Shown: positions 18,024-30,313 of the stretch, piece by piece
How positions within the stretch are numbered: position 1 is the stretch's first letter
Layout of the letters: every line of letters starts with the position of its first letter
Origin: Microvirga solisilvae
Lineage (GTDB): Bacteria; Pseudomonadota; Alphaproteobacteria; Rhizobiales; Beijerinckiaceae
Assembly (NCBI RefSeq): GCF_022808595.1
Contig: NZ_JAKUCN010000003.1
Span: forward strand, 1-64,000
Direction of reading: 5' to 3'
DNA length: 64,000 bases
The notes under the pieces: model-generated
Database searches by the model: none
Told to the model about the DNA's origin: nothing
Seen by the model: the letters and a program-made list of their open reading frames with translations, nothing else
Translations under genes and position numbers: made by a program

Positions 18024-18060
18024 AAAACGCCCGCTCCTCATGTGAAGAGCGGGCGTTTTT
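18024..18060. terminator. Strong bidirectional terminator between RTX-3 and acnA
   Basis: AAAACGCCCGCTC (18024-18036) and GAGCGGGCGTTTT (18047-18059) form a 13-bp stem with a T-run on either strand. It serves two convergent genes. Confidence 0.92.
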
Positions 18061-18081
18061 GTTTATTGGCTTACGCAGCCC

Positions 18082-20787
<2,706 letters not shown>

Positions 20788-21010
20788 GGCGAATCCTCGC
20801 GTGCATTGGGTTACGAACGAACAGTTTGTTCGGCCGAAGGCGCGAAATGCGCGCGCCGCTCCGGGGGCGCCCGGACAGGGGATAAGCGCGCGAGGCGGAT
20901 TGGACGCCTTGGCGCGCGGCGCAGCCAGGGGTGCTATAGATCATTTCGAACCGTCCGGCTACACGGTTTAGAACCATTCTGGGGTGCAAAGAGGGCAGGG
21001 GTCTCACAGT

Positions 21011-21643
21011 TTGCGTCTGAGCGTTAACAATTTGGCCTGCGAGCGGGGCGGCCGCCGGATCTTCGAGGGGGTGTCTTTCACCCTTCAGGCCGGTGAAGCG
21101 CTTGTGATTACCGGCCGCAACGGGGCCGGCAAATCGACCCTGCTGGAGCTTCTGGCCGGGCGCCTCCATCCCGCCAGCGGCAAAATCCTCTGGGAGGGCG
21201 CGGGCGAGCGCACCCTGTCCGAAAGCCTCCACTACGTGGGCCATCGCGATGCCCTCAAGAGCGCGCTGACCGCCCAGGAAAATCTGGATTTCGCCCGCGA
21301 TTTCCTCGGAAACCCCGCGCTTTCAGCCAGAGGGGCCCTTGAAGCCGTCGGCCTCGCCCATGCAGCCCGCCTGCCGGTGGGCTATCTCTCGGCGGGGCAG
21401 CGGCACCGGGTGGCGCTCGCCCGTCTCCTCGTGGCCCACCGACCCCTCTGGCTCCTCGACGAGCCGACCTCGGCGCTGGACACCACCTCTCAGGAGACCC
21501 TGCGAGAGCTTCTGGAGAATCATCGAGCGCAAGGTGGCATGATCGCCGCCACGACCCACTCGCCCCTGTTCCTGTCCGCACCGAAGGAAATCAGGATCGA
21601 GCGTGCCCAAGCGTCTCTCTCGCATCAGGGAGACGGAGAATGA
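21011..21643 (+). CDS. ccmA: Cytochrome c biogenesis ATP-binding protein CcmA
   Basis: A 210-residue ABC ATPase that with CcmB and CcmC releases haem-loaded CcmE during cytochrome c maturation. Walker A is GRNGAGKST, the signature LSAGQRHRVALARL, Walker B LWLLDEPTSALD, and the switch His lies in ATTHSP. A TTG at 21011 is preferred as start because it gives LRLSVNNLACERG, the usual CcmA N-terminus, and GCAGGGG lies 9 nt upstream; a GTG at 20984 is the alternative. The stop overlaps the ccmB start (ATGA). Confidence 0.93.
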   Translation: MRLSVNNLACERGGRRIFEGVSFTLQAGEALVITGRNGAGKSTLLELLAGRLHPASGKILWEGAGERTLSESLHYVGHRDALKSALTAQENLDFARDFLGNPALSARGALEAVGLAHAARLPVGYLSAGQRHRVALARLLVAHRPLWLLDEPTSALDTTSQETLRELLENHRAQGGMIAATTHSPLFLSAPKEIRIERAQASLSHQGDGE

Positions 21644-22308
21644 TCCGCTCCTTCCGTGCGCTCCTGATCCGTGACCTGAAGCTCGCCGCCCGCGTCGGCG
21701 GCTCCGGCGTCATGGGCCTCATCTTCTTCCTGATGATCGTGACCCTGATTCCCTTCGCCCTCGGTCCCGATCTCAATCTCCTATCGCGGATCGGCCCGGC
21801 GATTCTCTGGATCGCTGCCCTGCTCGCGACCCTCATCGGCCTCGACCGCCTGTTCCAGGCGGATCAGGAGGATGGCTCCCTCGACATCCTGCGTCTCTCG
21901 CCTGCGCCTCTTGAGCTGATCGTGCTCGCCAAGGTCGTAGCCTATTGGCTTACGACGGCTTTGCCACTCGCCATCGCGACGCCGCTCTTCGGCCTACTCG
22001 TTGCGCTCTCGCCGGAGGGTATGCTCGCCATGGTGGCGACGCTTCTGGTCGGCACGCCCGCGCTCACATTCATCGGCGCGGTCGGCGCGGCGCTCACCGC
22101 GAGCTTGCGGCGCGGCGGGCTGATCCTCGCGATCTTGGTGCTGCCCTTCATGATCCCGACGCTGATCTTCGGCGTCTCGGCGGCCAATGCGGCCGTGGGT
22201 GGGACCGTGCCGTTCGCGACGCCATTCCTCATCCTCGTCGCGCTGTCGCTCATTGCCGCTGTTGTCGGCACAGTGGGCGCTGCGGCAGCCCTGCGGTCGG
22301 GAGAATAA
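21640..22308 (+). CDS. ccmB: Haem exporter membrane protein CcmB
   Basis: A 222-residue polytopic membrane protein with about six hydrophobic helices, the permease partner of CcmA. The N-terminal LLIRDLKLAARVGGSG and the DRLFQADQEDGSLDILRLSP segment are characteristic of CcmB. It overlaps ccmA by 4 nt, so the two are translationally coupled. In many relatives ccmC follows directly; here a GNAT gene comes next. Confidence 0.94.
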   Translation: MIRSFRALLIRDLKLAARVGGSGVMGLIFFLMIVTLIPFALGPDLNLLSRIGPAILWIAALLATLIGLDRLFQADQEDGSLDILRLSPAPLELIVLAKVVAYWLTTALPLAIATPLFGLLVALSPEGMLAMVATLLVGTPALTFIGAVGAALTASLRRGGLILAILVLPFMIPTLIFGVSAANAAVGGTVPFATPFLILVALSLIAAVVGTVGAAAALRSGE

Positions 22309-22314
22309 GAAACG

Positions 22315-22803
22315 ATGAGCGGACGTCTCGTATTGCGCATGCGCCGCTCTTTGGAAGAGCCGGTGCCGCAGCCGGTCTGGCCGCAGGGTATTCGCCTCGT
22401 ACCGTTCGTGCCTGAGGAGCATGCGCAGAAGGTTCACGCGCTTCTCGTCAAAGCCTATGCCCGGGGCGGTGGCTATGTGGAACCACTCGGCATCTGGTGG
22501 CCGAGTCTGCAGGACGATTCGGAATACGACCCGGCGCTCTGCTTCATTGCCACGAACGAGAGCGCCGATGTGGTCGGGGTCGCGCAATGCTGGACCAGCG
22601 CTTTCATCAAGGACTTAGCGGTCGATCCCGCCTGCCGCGGGCAAGGCCTGGGTTCAGCGCTGCTGCTGGAAGCCTTTCGCGTATTCAAGTCGCGCGGGGA
22701 ATCCTTCGTCGATCTCAAGGTGCAGGCGGATAATCCGTCAGGCGCCGTGCGCCTCTATCAGGCTCACGGATTCGAAGAGATCGAACGCTATCGCCTGGCT
22801 TAA
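22315..22803 (+). CDS. GNAT-family N-acetyltransferase
   Basis: A 162-residue acetyltransferase. The C-terminal half has the GNAT core: IKDLAVDPACRGQGLGSALLLEAFRVF (acetyl-CoA site RGQGLGS) and VQADNPSGAVRLYQAHGFEEIERY. The N-terminal half is less typical. It starts 6 nt after ccmB, so it probably shares the ccmAB transcript, and its end overlaps by 4 nt the stop of the opposed M23 peptidase gene. The substrate is unknown; no link to haem is evident. Confidence 0.85.
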   Translation: MSGRLVLRMRRSLEEPVPQPVWPQGIRLVPFVPEEHAQKVHALLVKAYARGGGYVEPLGIWWPSLQDDSEYDPALCFIATNESADVVGVAQCWTSAFIKDLAVDPACRGQGLGSALLLEAFRVFKSRGESFVDLKVQADNPSGAVRLYQAHGFEEIERYRLA

Positions 22804-23792
22804 GGCCTCAAGTTGATCCCGAAGGCCTGCTCAATGGCGGCTTTGCCCTCGCGCTCCACACGGTAGGTTGCGCGGTAGAGGCCGGGCGGAAAGCCGCCCG
22901 GTGGCGGCCTGAAGCCTGCGAACATCATCCATTGCGCCTTGTCGCGGTCGAGCGGTGGAGCCTTGTTCTGCGCCATCGCTTTTCCGTTCGGGTCGAACAC
23001 GGTCAGAATCTGCACGTCGCCGCCTTTGAGGCCGATGGCGCGCACATAGGCCACGAGGGCAGGGGAGGCGGTGGTCGGGATATTCCGCTCCGCCGTGCCC
23101 GCTTCGATGGCTTCCATGCTTACAGGCCCTGGGGCGAAGCCCTTGTTCAGTACGCTGCCCGCCTGATAGGCGAGCTGCGGCCTTAAGGTCTCTTCCCACA
23201 GCATGGAAGTGCCTCGGGAATCGCAGGATTTGGTGGGTGGACCCGAGACGAAGGGATCGACCACCTTGTCGTCCTTGCGAAGAGTGAAGTGGAGGTGCGG
23301 AAACTCGGTCGCGCCGGACAGGCCGATCTGTCCGATCTTGTCGCCCGCCTTCAGCATATCGCCCGATTTCACGCGAAGACTGCCTTTGGCCATGTGGCAA
23401 TATTGGGTCTGCCAGCCATTGCCGTGATCAACGAGAGCACCGTTGCCGCATTCGACATTTTCGACACTTTCAGGGCCTCGGCCGGTGATGGAAACATCTT
23501 CCATGCCGTCGCGGGTGCGCAGAACCGTGCCGTCAGCGGCGGCCACCACATCGACCCCGGCCTTCATGGCGGCGGTGGTCGGCACGCGGATATCCGTGCC
23601 GTTATGCCCGTCATAGGTCATAGTCCCGCAGCGATAATCGGCGATGCCTGACTCCCTGATGTGATCCACGTAATGCTGGACGAAGCAGGTGCGCCCGACC
23701 TCGCAGGCCACGGGCAGGCGAAGCGAGATCTCCTGCGCATGAGCGGTCCCGAAAAGGCCGAAGACGACGAGGCTGAAGGCCGGAAGGCGCAT
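22800..23792 (-). CDS. Secreted M23-family metallopeptidase (LytM-like)
   Basis: A 330-residue exported protein; the signal peptide MRLPAFSLVVFGLFGTAHA is predicted from the ATG at 23792. The LytM/M23 zinc site is complete: HNGTD (His and Asp), the QYCHM segment and HLHF. It should act in the periplasm on peptidoglycan cross-links or as a scaffold. The C-terminal 120 residues are not recognised. It lies opposed inside the cytochrome c maturation set. Confidence 0.85.
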   Translation of the reverse strand: MRLPAFSLVVFGLFGTAHAQEISLRLPVACEVGRTCFVQHYVDHIRESGIADYRCGTMTYDGHNGTDIRVPTTAAMKAGVDVVAAADGTVLRTRDGMEDVSITGRGPESVENVECGNGALVDHGNGWQTQYCHMAKGSLRVKSGDMLKAGDKIGQIGLSGATEFPHLHFTLRKDDKVVDPFVSGPPTKSCDSRGTSMLWEETLRPQLAYQAGSVLNKGFAPGPVSMEAIEAGTAERNIPTTASPALVAYVRAIGLKGGDVQILTVFDPNGKAMAQNKAPPLDRDKAQWMMFAGFRPPPGGFPPGLYRATYRVEREGKAAIEQAFGINLRP

Positions 23793-23993
23793 GGCTTGCT
23801 CCGCAACAAAGATGCAGGAACCATACCCTCTCCCGTGGCGATTGAAAGGCAGGGCCAACATCGGTCCGTTTAAGGACAATACCGGAGTGCCGCTCCGCGC
23901 CCTTCGCCGCTAAAAGAACCGCGATCCTGGCGAAATCGTTATTCGGCGTGAAATGCACTCTTCGTTGCAGGCGCGCGCAAGGGCCGCTACATC

Positions 23994-24740
23994 GTGCGTA
24001 TGATCCGTGAGCTTGCCAATCCCACCCGCTTCATGAGCCTCAGCGGCACCCTTCTGCCCTGGGTCACGGGCCTGGCCGTGCTGCTGCTTGGCATCGGCCT
24101 CTACATGGTCTGGTTCGTCGCGCCCGCCGATTACCAGCAGGGCGAGACCGTGAAGATCATGTATATCCACGTGCCGGCGGCCTGGCTGTCCCTGTTCTTC
24201 TATATGATCATGGCGAGCTCGGCCTTGGGCACTCTCGTGTGGCGCCATCCCCTGGCGGATGTGTCGCAGAAGGCGGCAGCGCCCATCGGTGCGGCTTTCA
24301 CCCTGATCTGCCTCGTCACCGGCTCGCTCTGGGGCAAGCCCATGTGGGGCACCTATTGGCAATGGGATGCGCGGCTCACCTCCATGCTGGTGATGCTGCT
24401 CATCTATCTCGGCATTCTAGCGCTCTGGCGCGCCATCGAGGAGCCGAACCGCGCCGCGCGCGCCGTGTCGATCCTCACCCTCGTCGGCGCGGTGAACGTG
24501 CCGATCGTGAAATTCTCCGTCGATTGGTGGAACACCCTGCACCAGCCGGCCTCCGTGTTCCGGCTCGGCGGGCCGACGATCCACACCTCCATGCTCGTGC
24601 CGCTGCTGATCATGGCCGTGGCCTTCACCATCATCGGCGTGGGCTTACACCTGTCGGGCATGCGCACGGAAATCCTGCGCCGCCGGGTGCGCACGCTGAC
24701 GATTCTTGAGGCCGAGCGCCTCGACGCACAGGCCGCCTGA
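23994..24740 (+). CDS. ccmC: Haem exporter/handling protein CcmC
   Basis: A 248-residue membrane protein with six helices. The tryptophan-rich WWD-type haem motif WGTYWQWDARLTS sits near residue 120, and the conserved haem-ligand histidines lie in YIHVPAAW and in LHQPAS. CcmC attaches haem to CcmE. The GTG at 23994 has AAGGG 10 nt upstream; an ATG at 24000 is an alternative with poorer spacing. The stop overlaps the ccmD start (TGATG). Confidence 0.94.
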   Translation: MRMIRELANPTRFMSLSGTLLPWVTGLAVLLLGIGLYMVWFVAPADYQQGETVKIMYIHVPAAWLSLFFYMIMASSALGTLVWRHPLADVSQKAAAPIGAAFTLICLVTGSLWGKPMWGTYWQWDARLTSMLVMLLIYLGILALWRAIEEPNRAARAVSILTLVGAVNVPIVKFSVDWWNTLHQPASVFRLGGPTIHTSMLVPLLIMAVAFTIIGVGLHLSGMRTEILRRRVRTLTILEAERLDAQAA

Positions 24741-24895
24741 TGACGCACACGTTCTTCATCGCCTTTTCCTACATCCTCACGGCTCTGGTGATCGCAGGCC
24801 TCGTTGTGCGCGCCGTCATCGATCATCGCGCGCAGCTGCGCGCGCTTGCCGAACTCGAATCGCGCGGCGTCGGACGGAGGTCGCGCCGTGGCTGA
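24740..24895 (+). CDS. ccmD: Haem exporter subunit CcmD
   Basis: A 51-residue single-span membrane protein: MTHTFFIAFSYILTALVIAG forms the helix, then a basic, Arg-rich cytoplasmic tail (RAVIDHRAQLRALAEL). Size, topology and position between ccmC and ccmG fit CcmD, which stabilises the CcmABC complex and helps release holo-CcmE. It overlaps ccmC by 1 nt and ccmG by 8 nt. Confidence 0.9.
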   Translation: MTHTFFIAFSYILTALVIAGLVVRAVIDHRAQLRALAELESRGVGRRSRRG

Positions 24896-25463
24896 GGCAA
24901 GTGCGCCGCGCTCGCGGCTGATCTTCATCCTGCCGGGCGTCGTTTTCCTCGTTCTGGCGATCCTGTTCTTCGTGCAGCTCACCTCGGGCCGCAACCCGGC
25001 GGAGCTTCCCTCGGTACTCCTCAATAAGCCGGTGCCCGTCTTCAATCTCGCGCCGCTCGAGGGTCTGATGGCCGACGGCAAACCCGTGCCGGGTTTCTCC
25101 AATGAGAGCCTGAAGGGCCGCGTCACCATCGTGAATGTCTTCGCGTCCTGGTGCGCACCCTGCCGCCAGGAGCATCCACTCCTCGTGGAACTCGCGAAGG
25201 ATCCGTCCGTGCGGCTCGTCGGCATCAACCAGAAGGACAATCCCGACAATGCCCGCCGCTTCCTCGGCGCGCTCGGCAATCCCTATGCCGCTGTCGGCGT
25301 CGACCCGAACGGCCGTGCCTCCATCGACTGGGGCGTCTACGGCGTGCCGGAAACCTTCATCGTGGGCCCCGACGGCACGATCCGCCACAAGCATATCGGC
25401 CCGCTGACGCCTGAGAACCTCGAAGGCTTTAAAGAGAAACTGCGCCAAATCCCGCGCGCTTGA
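24888..25463 (+). CDS. ccmG: Thiol:disulfide interchange protein CcmG/DsbE
   Basis: A 191-residue membrane-tethered thioredoxin-like reductant that keeps apocytochrome c cysteines reduced for haem attachment. One N-terminal helix ([18 protein letters not shown]), the active site [13 protein letters not shown], and the cis-Pro segment GVYGVPETF with the acidic patch are typical. GTG at 24888 is the start, overlapping ccmD. The 3' end overlaps by 35 bp the convergent DUF188 gene. No ccmE, ccmF or ccmH is present here. Confidence 0.94.
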   Translation: MAEASAPRSRLIFILPGVVFLVLAILFFVQLTSGRNPAELPSVLLNKPVPVFNLAPLEGLMADGKPVPGFSNESLKGRVTIVNVFASWCAPCRQEHPLLVELAKDPSVRLVGINQKDNPDNARRFLGALGNPYAAVGVDPNGRASIDWGVYGVPETFIVGPDGTIRHKHIGPLTPENLEGFKEKLRQIPRA

Positions 25464-25917
25464 GACGGTTGATCGCGACATCCAACGCCGAGAGAAAGGC
25501 TGAGCGATCTTTCTGAGAGAACGGTTTCGGCCCGCCTGTGACATCGCCCATGGCGCGCAGGTCTTCCATGAGATTGCGCGTGGCGAGCGCCATGCCGATG
25601 GAGGCTTCCGTGAATGGCTTGCCCGTGGGGCCGATCACGTCCGCGCCTGCGCTCACGCAGCGATGGGCCAGCGGAATGTCGGCGGTGATCACGATGGCGC
25701 CGCGCCCGGCCCGCTCGGCGATCCAATCGTCCGCCGCATCGAAACCGGAACTCACCACCACGCGTTCGATCAACGGGCTTTGCGGAACATTGAGAAAGGC
25801 ATTCGCCACTACGAAAACCTTCACCCGGTGGCGCTCGGCGACCTTATAGACCTCGTTCTTCACCGGGCAGGCATCAGCATCAACATAAATAGCGATGGCT
25901 TGAGAGGTCTCGGTCAT
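25429..25917 (-). CDS. YaiI/YqxD family (DUF188) protein
   Basis: A 162-residue protein of the UPF0178/DUF188 family, a PIN-like fold of unknown activity. Family features are the start [21 protein letters not shown], the central [27 protein letters not shown] and [15 protein letters not shown]. Its last 35 bp overlap the end of ccmG on the other strand. Function remains unknown in the family. Confidence 0.9.
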   Translation of the reverse strand: MTETSQAIAIYVDADACPVKNEVYKVAERHRVKVFVVANAFLNVPQSPLIERVVVSSGFDAADDWIAERAGRGAIVITADIPLAHRCVSAGADVIGPTGKPFTEASIGMALATRNLMEDLRAMGDVTGGPKPFSQKDRSAFLSALDVAINRLKRAGFGAVSL

Positions 25918-26022
25918 GAGCCATTTATTCCTTCAGCGGCAATCTTTGGCCTGAATTGACGCGCAAAGCTGTCCGTCGGGCCCGTACCATCGATAAACTT
26001 GAAACCGGACGAAAAGAACCCC

Positions 26023-27363
26023 GTGGATCGCTCCTCCCGTCTTCAATCCGCCTGGACCTCCTTCCGCAACCGGCGGCGGTCGCGGGAATTGAGCGATGTC
26101 ACGTCCCGGCTGATCCGCGAGGCGGATACGGGGGCCTTGCAGCGCGCCGGCATGGTGCGTGTGGTCGTTGCCGGGATCATGCTCGTCTCGGTCCTGCTCG
26201 TGACCTATGGGATCGAACTTGAGAACCGCATGGCGCTCAAGCAGATCGCGGCAGCGGAGCTGACGCTGGCGCTGTTCGGCGCCTCGGGCTGGCTGAGCGC
26301 GTGGTTGGCCTCGAAGCGCATCGCGGTCGCGCAGCTTCCCGTCTTCACAGCCGTGCTCGATGCGCTTCTGGTGCTCGGCAACCTGGCCTATTCCCATTGG
26401 GGTTTGGGCGTTCCCGGCGGGTTGTTCGCGGTCTTTCCGGTCACCTGGGTGGTTCCCATCACGCTCGCCGCGGTCGCCATCCATTATCAGCCGCGCCTGC
26501 AGATCCTCGTGGCGATGATCTATGTGGCAGGCCTGTCGTTTCTCGCCTTCGGCGGCGATGCGCTGACGCCGGACGAGCGGCGGGAGGACCTGTCCCAGAT
26601 CAACGCCGTGTTCTCGGAACAGGCGAATCTGGTTCGCCTCGCCATGATCCTGTCGCTGGCGTTGATCCTCATTCTCGTGGCGCGCCAGGGCCGTGTTCTG
26701 CTGGAGCGGGCCGTGCGCGAAACCACCATGCGCGTCAATCTCACCCGCTATCTGCCGCGGGAGCTCGCGCCCGTTCTCACCGAGCAGGCCTTCGCATCCT
26801 TGCGGCAGGGGCGGCGCGCCCGCGTCACGGTCATGTTCGTGGACATGCGTGCTTCCACATCGTTCGGCGAGATCATGGACCCAGGCCAGCTTGCCATCTT
26901 CATCACCTCGTTCCGCCGCCGCGTGTTGCGCGCCGCGAGCCGCCATGGCGGCGTCATCGACAAGTTCACGGGCGACGGCGCGCTCATCCTGTTCGGCGTG
27001 CCGGGTGCGGGCGAAGACGATGCGAGGCGCGCGCTCGCCTGTGGACGAACGCTGCTGCGCCTGATCGAGCGCTGGAACGTCAAGCGCCAGTTCGATCCGC
27101 CGGTGCGTGTGGGCATCGGCATTCACACGGGCGAAGTATTCTGCGGCGTGGTGGGGGATGAGAGCCGCCTCGAGTTCACCGTGGTCGGCGAGACGGTGAA
27201 CATCGCCTCGCGGATCGAGCAGGCGACCAAGAATACGGATTGCGAGCTGCTCGCCTCGGCCGAAACGGTTCAGGAGGCAGGCGAGCAGGAGCTCTGGGTC
27301 GCGGTGACGCACGAGCCCTTGCCCGGCGTCACCCGCAATATGGTGTTGATGAAGCCGGTTTAA
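26023..27363 (+). CDS. Membrane-anchored class III adenylate/guanylate cyclase
   Basis: A 446-residue protein. Residues about 40-220 hold six likely membrane helices with short loops; the C-terminal half is a class III nucleotidyl cyclase. Visible catalytic elements are [12 protein letters not shown] (metal-binding Asp), the second Asp in [13 protein letters not shown], and [25 protein letters not shown], with the transition-state Asn and Arg. It should make cAMP or possibly cGMP at the inner face of the membrane. The start is uncertain: GTG 26023 is used, TTG 25999 is possible, and neither has a strong ribosome binding site. It overlaps the ispZ stop by 4 nt. Confidence 0.87.
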   Translation: MDRSSRLQSAWTSFRNRRRSRELSDVTSRLIREADTGALQRAGMVRVVVAGIMLVSVLLVTYGIELENRMALKQIAAAELTLALFGASGWLSAWLASKRIAVAQLPVFTAVLDALLVLGNLAYSHWGLGVPGGLFAVFPVTWVVPITLAAVAIHYQPRLQILVAMIYVAGLSFLAFGGDALTPDERREDLSQINAVFSEQANLVRLAMILSLALILILVARQGRVLLERAVRETTMRVNLTRYLPRELAPVLTEQAFASLRQGRRARVTVMFVDMRASTSFGEIMDPGQLAIFITSFRRRVLRAASRHGGVIDKFTGDGALILFGVPGAGEDDARRALACGRTLLRLIERWNVKRQFDPPVRVGIGIHTGEVFCGVVGDESRLEFTVVGETVNIASRIEQATKNTDCELLASAETVQEAGEQELWVAVTHEPLPGVTRNMVLMKPV

Positions 27364-27971
27364 GCCTCTTCCGCCTTCTTCACCTCATGGCGCAGGATCA
27401 ACGGCGTCTGCGCGAGGGCGAAGGCGATTGTGATCGGCATGATGCCGAAAACCTTGAAGCTCACCCAGAAATCCGTGGTCTGCGTGCGCCACACGATCTC
27501 GTTGATGGCGGCAAGCACGAAGAAGAAGATTGCCCAGCGAAGTGTCAGCTTGTGCCAGCCCTCCTCGTCGAGCTCGAACACGCTGTCGAGGACGATCTGG
27601 AGCAGGGGCTTGCGGAAATAGAAGCCGCCGAGAAGGATCGCGCCGAACATCGTGTTCACGATGGTGGGTTTGAGCTTGATGAAGGTCTCGTCCTGCAGGA
27701 ACAGGGTCAACCCGCCGAATACCACCACCACGATTCCTGAGACCAGCGGCATGATGGGCAGCTTGCGCAGCAGCGAATAGGATACGCCGAGCGCGATCAA
27801 GGTGGCGCCGATGAAGAGCGCGGTCGCCACGAAGATGCGCTGGCTTTCCGCGAAGCCGAACCGGTCCGCATAGGCATTGGCGATGAAGAACAAGGCCAGC
27901 GGCCCCATTTCGAGGGCGAGCTTGAGAAGAGGCGGAAGGCGCTTTTCGCCGGTCATGGTTTCATCGGTCAT
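27360..27971 (-). CDS. Inner membrane septation protein A (YciB/IspZ family)
   Basis: A 203-residue polytopic membrane protein with five or six helices, matching YciB/IspZ: the early [16 protein letters not shown] segment, [22 protein letters not shown] and [17 protein letters not shown] are characteristic. Members influence septation and envelope integrity. The start overlaps the ftsY stop by 4 nt, the conserved ftsY-ispZ arrangement in alphaproteobacteria. Confidence 0.92.
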   Translation of the reverse strand: MTDETMTGEKRLPPLLKLALEMGPLALFFIANAYADRFGFAESQRIFVATALFIGATLIALGVSYSLLRKLPIMPLVSGIVVVVFGGLTLFLQDETFIKLKPTIVNTMFGAILLGGFYFRKPLLQIVLDSVFELDEEGWHKLTLRWAIFFFVLAAINEIVWRTQTTDFWVSFKVFGIMPITIAFALAQTPLILRHEVKKAEEA

Positions 27972-29278
27972 GCGGTTGCTTCTAACCCGGCAATGGCTTT
28001 GGCGAAATCCCCTGCGGTGAAAGGCTCAAGGTCCTCCACCCCTTCGCCGACGCCGATGAAATGGACGGGCAGGCCGAATTTGGCAGCAAGCGCCACCAGA
28101 ATGCCGCCGCGCGCCGTGCCGTCGAGCTTGGTCATCACGAGACCCGTCACGCCCGCGGCCTTCTGGAACAGCTCCACCTGGCTCACGGCGTTCTGGCCCA
28201 CGGTCGCGTCGAGCACGAGGAGCGTGGCATGCGGTGCGCTCTCGTCGAACTTCCTGATCACGCGCACGATCTTTTCGAGCTCGGCCATGAGGCCGGCCTT
28301 GTTCTGCAGGCGGCCCGCCGTGTCGATGAGCAGCACATCCGTGCCGTTGGCCTTGGCCTCCTGGAGCGCGTCGAAGGCCAGGCCCGCCGCATCCGCGCCC
28401 TGCTCGCGGGCGAGAACCGGCGCGCCGACCCGTTCGCCCCACACTTTCAGCTGCTCGATGGCGGCGGCGCGGAAGGTGTCACCTGCGGCGAGCATCACCT
28501 TCAGGCCCTGTTGGCGGAATTTCTGGGAGAGCTTGCCGATGGTGGTGGTCTTGCCGGCGCCATTCACGCCGACCATGAGGATCACGAAAGGCTTCTTGGA
28601 GCGATCGACCTCGAGCGCCTTCGCCACGGGCGAGAGAGCCTTCTCCACTTCGCTCGCGAGAATGGTCTTCACCTCCTGCGGCGAGATCTCCTTGTTGTAG
28701 CGCCCGGCCGAGATCGCCTCCGTGATGCGCATGGCGGTCGGCACGCCGAGATCGGCCTGGATCAGCGCGTCCTCCAGCTCTTCCAGGGTCGTCGCGTCGA
28801 GCTTGCGCTTGGTGAAGAGGCCGGTGACGCTGTCGGAGAGCGAGGTCGAGGTGCGGCGCATCCCCTCCGTCAGGCGCTGCCACCAGCCTCTCGGCTGGGC
28901 AGAGGCCGGCGGAACCACCTCGGCGGGAGCAGGCTCGGACACGGGAATGTCCGCGGCAGTGATGTCGGGGCGCAGTTGAGGCCCAGCCTCGGTGAGGATT
29001 TGCGGCAGCGGCTCCTGCGGGCTGGTTCCCTCCGGCTCAAGGCCTTCCACGGGCTGCAGATCGGCTCCGGCAAGCTCAGGCGCCGTCTTGTTCTCCTCGG
29101 GCGTGTCGGGCGAGGCCGTGGTAACCGTCGGCGGAGCAGCCGTGAGATCATCCGCACCGGTCGCGGGCGGAGAGGGCATGGCCTCCGGCTCGCCGCCGGC
29201 CTGCGGCGTCTGAGGGGCAACCTCCGCTTCCTTGCGCCCGAAAAGGCGGGAGAGGAATCCGGGCTTGTTTTCGGCCAT
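27968..29278 (-). CDS. ftsY: Signal recognition particle receptor FtsY
   Basis: A 436-residue SRP GTPase. The N-terminal 125 residues are an acidic, proline-rich A domain starting [16 protein letters not shown], whose basic/aromatic end helps bind membrane. The N domain follows ([20 protein letters not shown]), then the G domain with [14 protein letters not shown] (P-loop), [16 protein letters not shown] and [10 protein letters not shown]. Works with Ffh (encoded at 37046) to deliver nascent membrane proteins. Coupled to ispZ. Confidence 0.97.
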   Translation of the reverse strand: MAENKPGFLSRLFGRKEAEVAPQTPQAGGEPEAMPSPPATGADDLTAAPPTVTTASPDTPEENKTAPELAGADLQPVEGLEPEGTSPQEPLPQILTEAGPQLRPDITAADIPVSEPAPAEVVPPASAQPRGWWQRLTEGMRRTSTSLSDSVTGLFTKRKLDATTLEELEDALIQADLGVPTAMRITEAISAGRYNKEISPQEVKTILASEVEKALSPVAKALEVDRSKKPFVILMVGVNGAGKTTTIGKLSQKFRQQGLKVMLAAGDTFRAAAIEQLKVWGERVGAPVLAREQGADAAGLAFDALQEAKANGTDVLLIDTAGRLQNKAGLMAELEKIVRVIRKFDESAPHATLLVLDATVGQNAVSQVELFQKAAGVTGLVMTKLDGTARGGILVALAAKFGLPVHFIGVGEGVEDLEPFTAGDFAKAIAGLEATA

Positions 29279-29342
29279 GCGCTGCTTGCCTCGTGAATGC
29301 TGGTGCTTGATTTAACGCGTCTGCCTCGATAGCCGAGGCAGC

Positions 29343-30251
29343 ATGAATGCGGAAGAGATAGTCACTCGTTTGCTGTATCGCGATGCCCTGATGCTCGTGA
29401 TCGACAAGCCTGCCGGTCTGCCGGTGCATCCCGGCCCCAAGGGCGGGGAGACCTTGTTTCATCACCTGGACGCTCTGCGCTTCGGCCTGCCGAGGCGTCC
29501 GGAAGCGGCGCATCGTCTGGACAAGGACACCTCCGGCTGCCTCGTGCTCGGCCGCCACCCGAAGGCGATTGCCCGTCTCAACGAACTTTTCCGCAAGAAC
29601 GAGGTCGACAAGGTCTATTGGGCCGTGGTCGAGGGCGGGCCTCATGACGACGAGGGCGAGATTGATCTGCCGCTTGCGCCGAAATCGCCCGATCGCGGCT
29701 GGTGGATGAAGGTCGATCCCAAGGGCCAGCCATCCCTGACGAAGTGGAAAGTGCTCGGGCGCTCCACCTCCCCCTTGAGGGGGGAGGTCGCGCCACAGGC
29801 GCGGGAGGGGGTGGGAAACTCCGCATCTGCCAGTGTCGCGCCACCACCCCACCCCGGATCGCTGACGCACTCCGACCCTCCCCCACCCATGTCGGGTGTT
29901 CCCGACATGGGCAGTCATGAGCGGATCTCGGGAAAACCCGAGATCCGTGGGGAGGGTGAAGGACGCTTCACCCTTCTCGAACTGCGCCCCATTACAGGCC
30001 GTACCCATCAGCTGCGTGTCCATTGCGCCGCCATGAATTTCCCGATCCTGGGCGATCCGATCTACGGCACCGCTCCGCGTTTTCATGGTCCGGGGCTGCA
30101 TCTCCATGCCCGCAACATCACGATACCGCTTTATCCGAAGAAGGATCCGATCGTGGTGGAGGCACCGGTGCCGGAGCATATGCGCGAGCGGGTGAAGCTT
30201 TGTGGCGTCATCCCGGACGGCGCAGCCGATCCGGGATCGTCTGCAGAATAG
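29343..30251 (+). CDS. RluA-family pseudouridine synthase interrupted in frame by a palindromic repeat
   Basis: A 302-residue pseudouridine synthase that isomerises uridine in RNA. The catalytic motif HRLDKDTSGCLVLGR (Asp within RLDKDTSG) and the C-terminal LRPITGRTHQLRVH are intact. Between VLGR and RFTLLEL about 65 residues rich in Pro, Gly and Ser are encoded by a 190-bp repeat at 29767-29956, which also occurs in rimM. The last 15 residues (from GVIPDGAADPG) come from another repeat at 30205-30308. Without these the protein would have the usual compact size. The gene lies opposed between mtaB and ftsY. Whether the enzyme stays active is unknown; the insertion falls in a probable surface loop. 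Confidence 0.88.
   Translation: MNAEEIVTRLLYRDALMLVIDKPAGLPVHPGPKGGETLFHHLDALRFGLPRRPEAAHRLDKDTSGCLVLGRHPKAIARLNELFRKNEVDKVYWAVVEGGPHDDEGEIDLPLAPKSPDRGWWMKVDPKGQPSLTKWKVLGRSTSPLRGEVAPQAREGVGNSASASVAPPPHPGSLTHSDPPPPMSGVPDMGSHERISGKPEIRGEGEGRFTLLELRPITGRTHQLRVHCAAMNFPILGDPIYGTAPRFHGPGLHLHARNITIPLYPKKDPIVVEAPVPEHMRERVKLCGVIPDGAADPGSSAE
29767..29956 (+). repeat. Protein-coding palindromic repeat, family R3, copy A (inside RluA-type gene)
   Basis: Bounded by CCTCCCCC and GGGGAGGG, with two internal hairpins: CATGTCGGG/CCCGACATG and CGGATCTCGGG/CCCGAGATCCG. Homologous to 39323-39510. It is open in the host frame and encodes SDPPPP...ERISGKPEIRGEGEG. Confidence 0.88.
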
Positions 30252-30308
30252 AGCGCCATACTCGTCACGCGATCCCGGATCTTCGATGCGCTTCGTCCGG
30301 GATGACGC
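30205..30308. repeat. Dispersed palindromic repeat, family R1, copy B
   Basis: Starts GCGTCATCCCGG and ends CCGGGATGACGC. Its left part encodes the C-terminus and stop codon of the RluA-type gene, and its right end lies 5 bases before the mtaB stop codon. Related to 4412-4518 and 48554-48780. Confidence 0.85.
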
Positions 30309-30313
30309 TGCTT

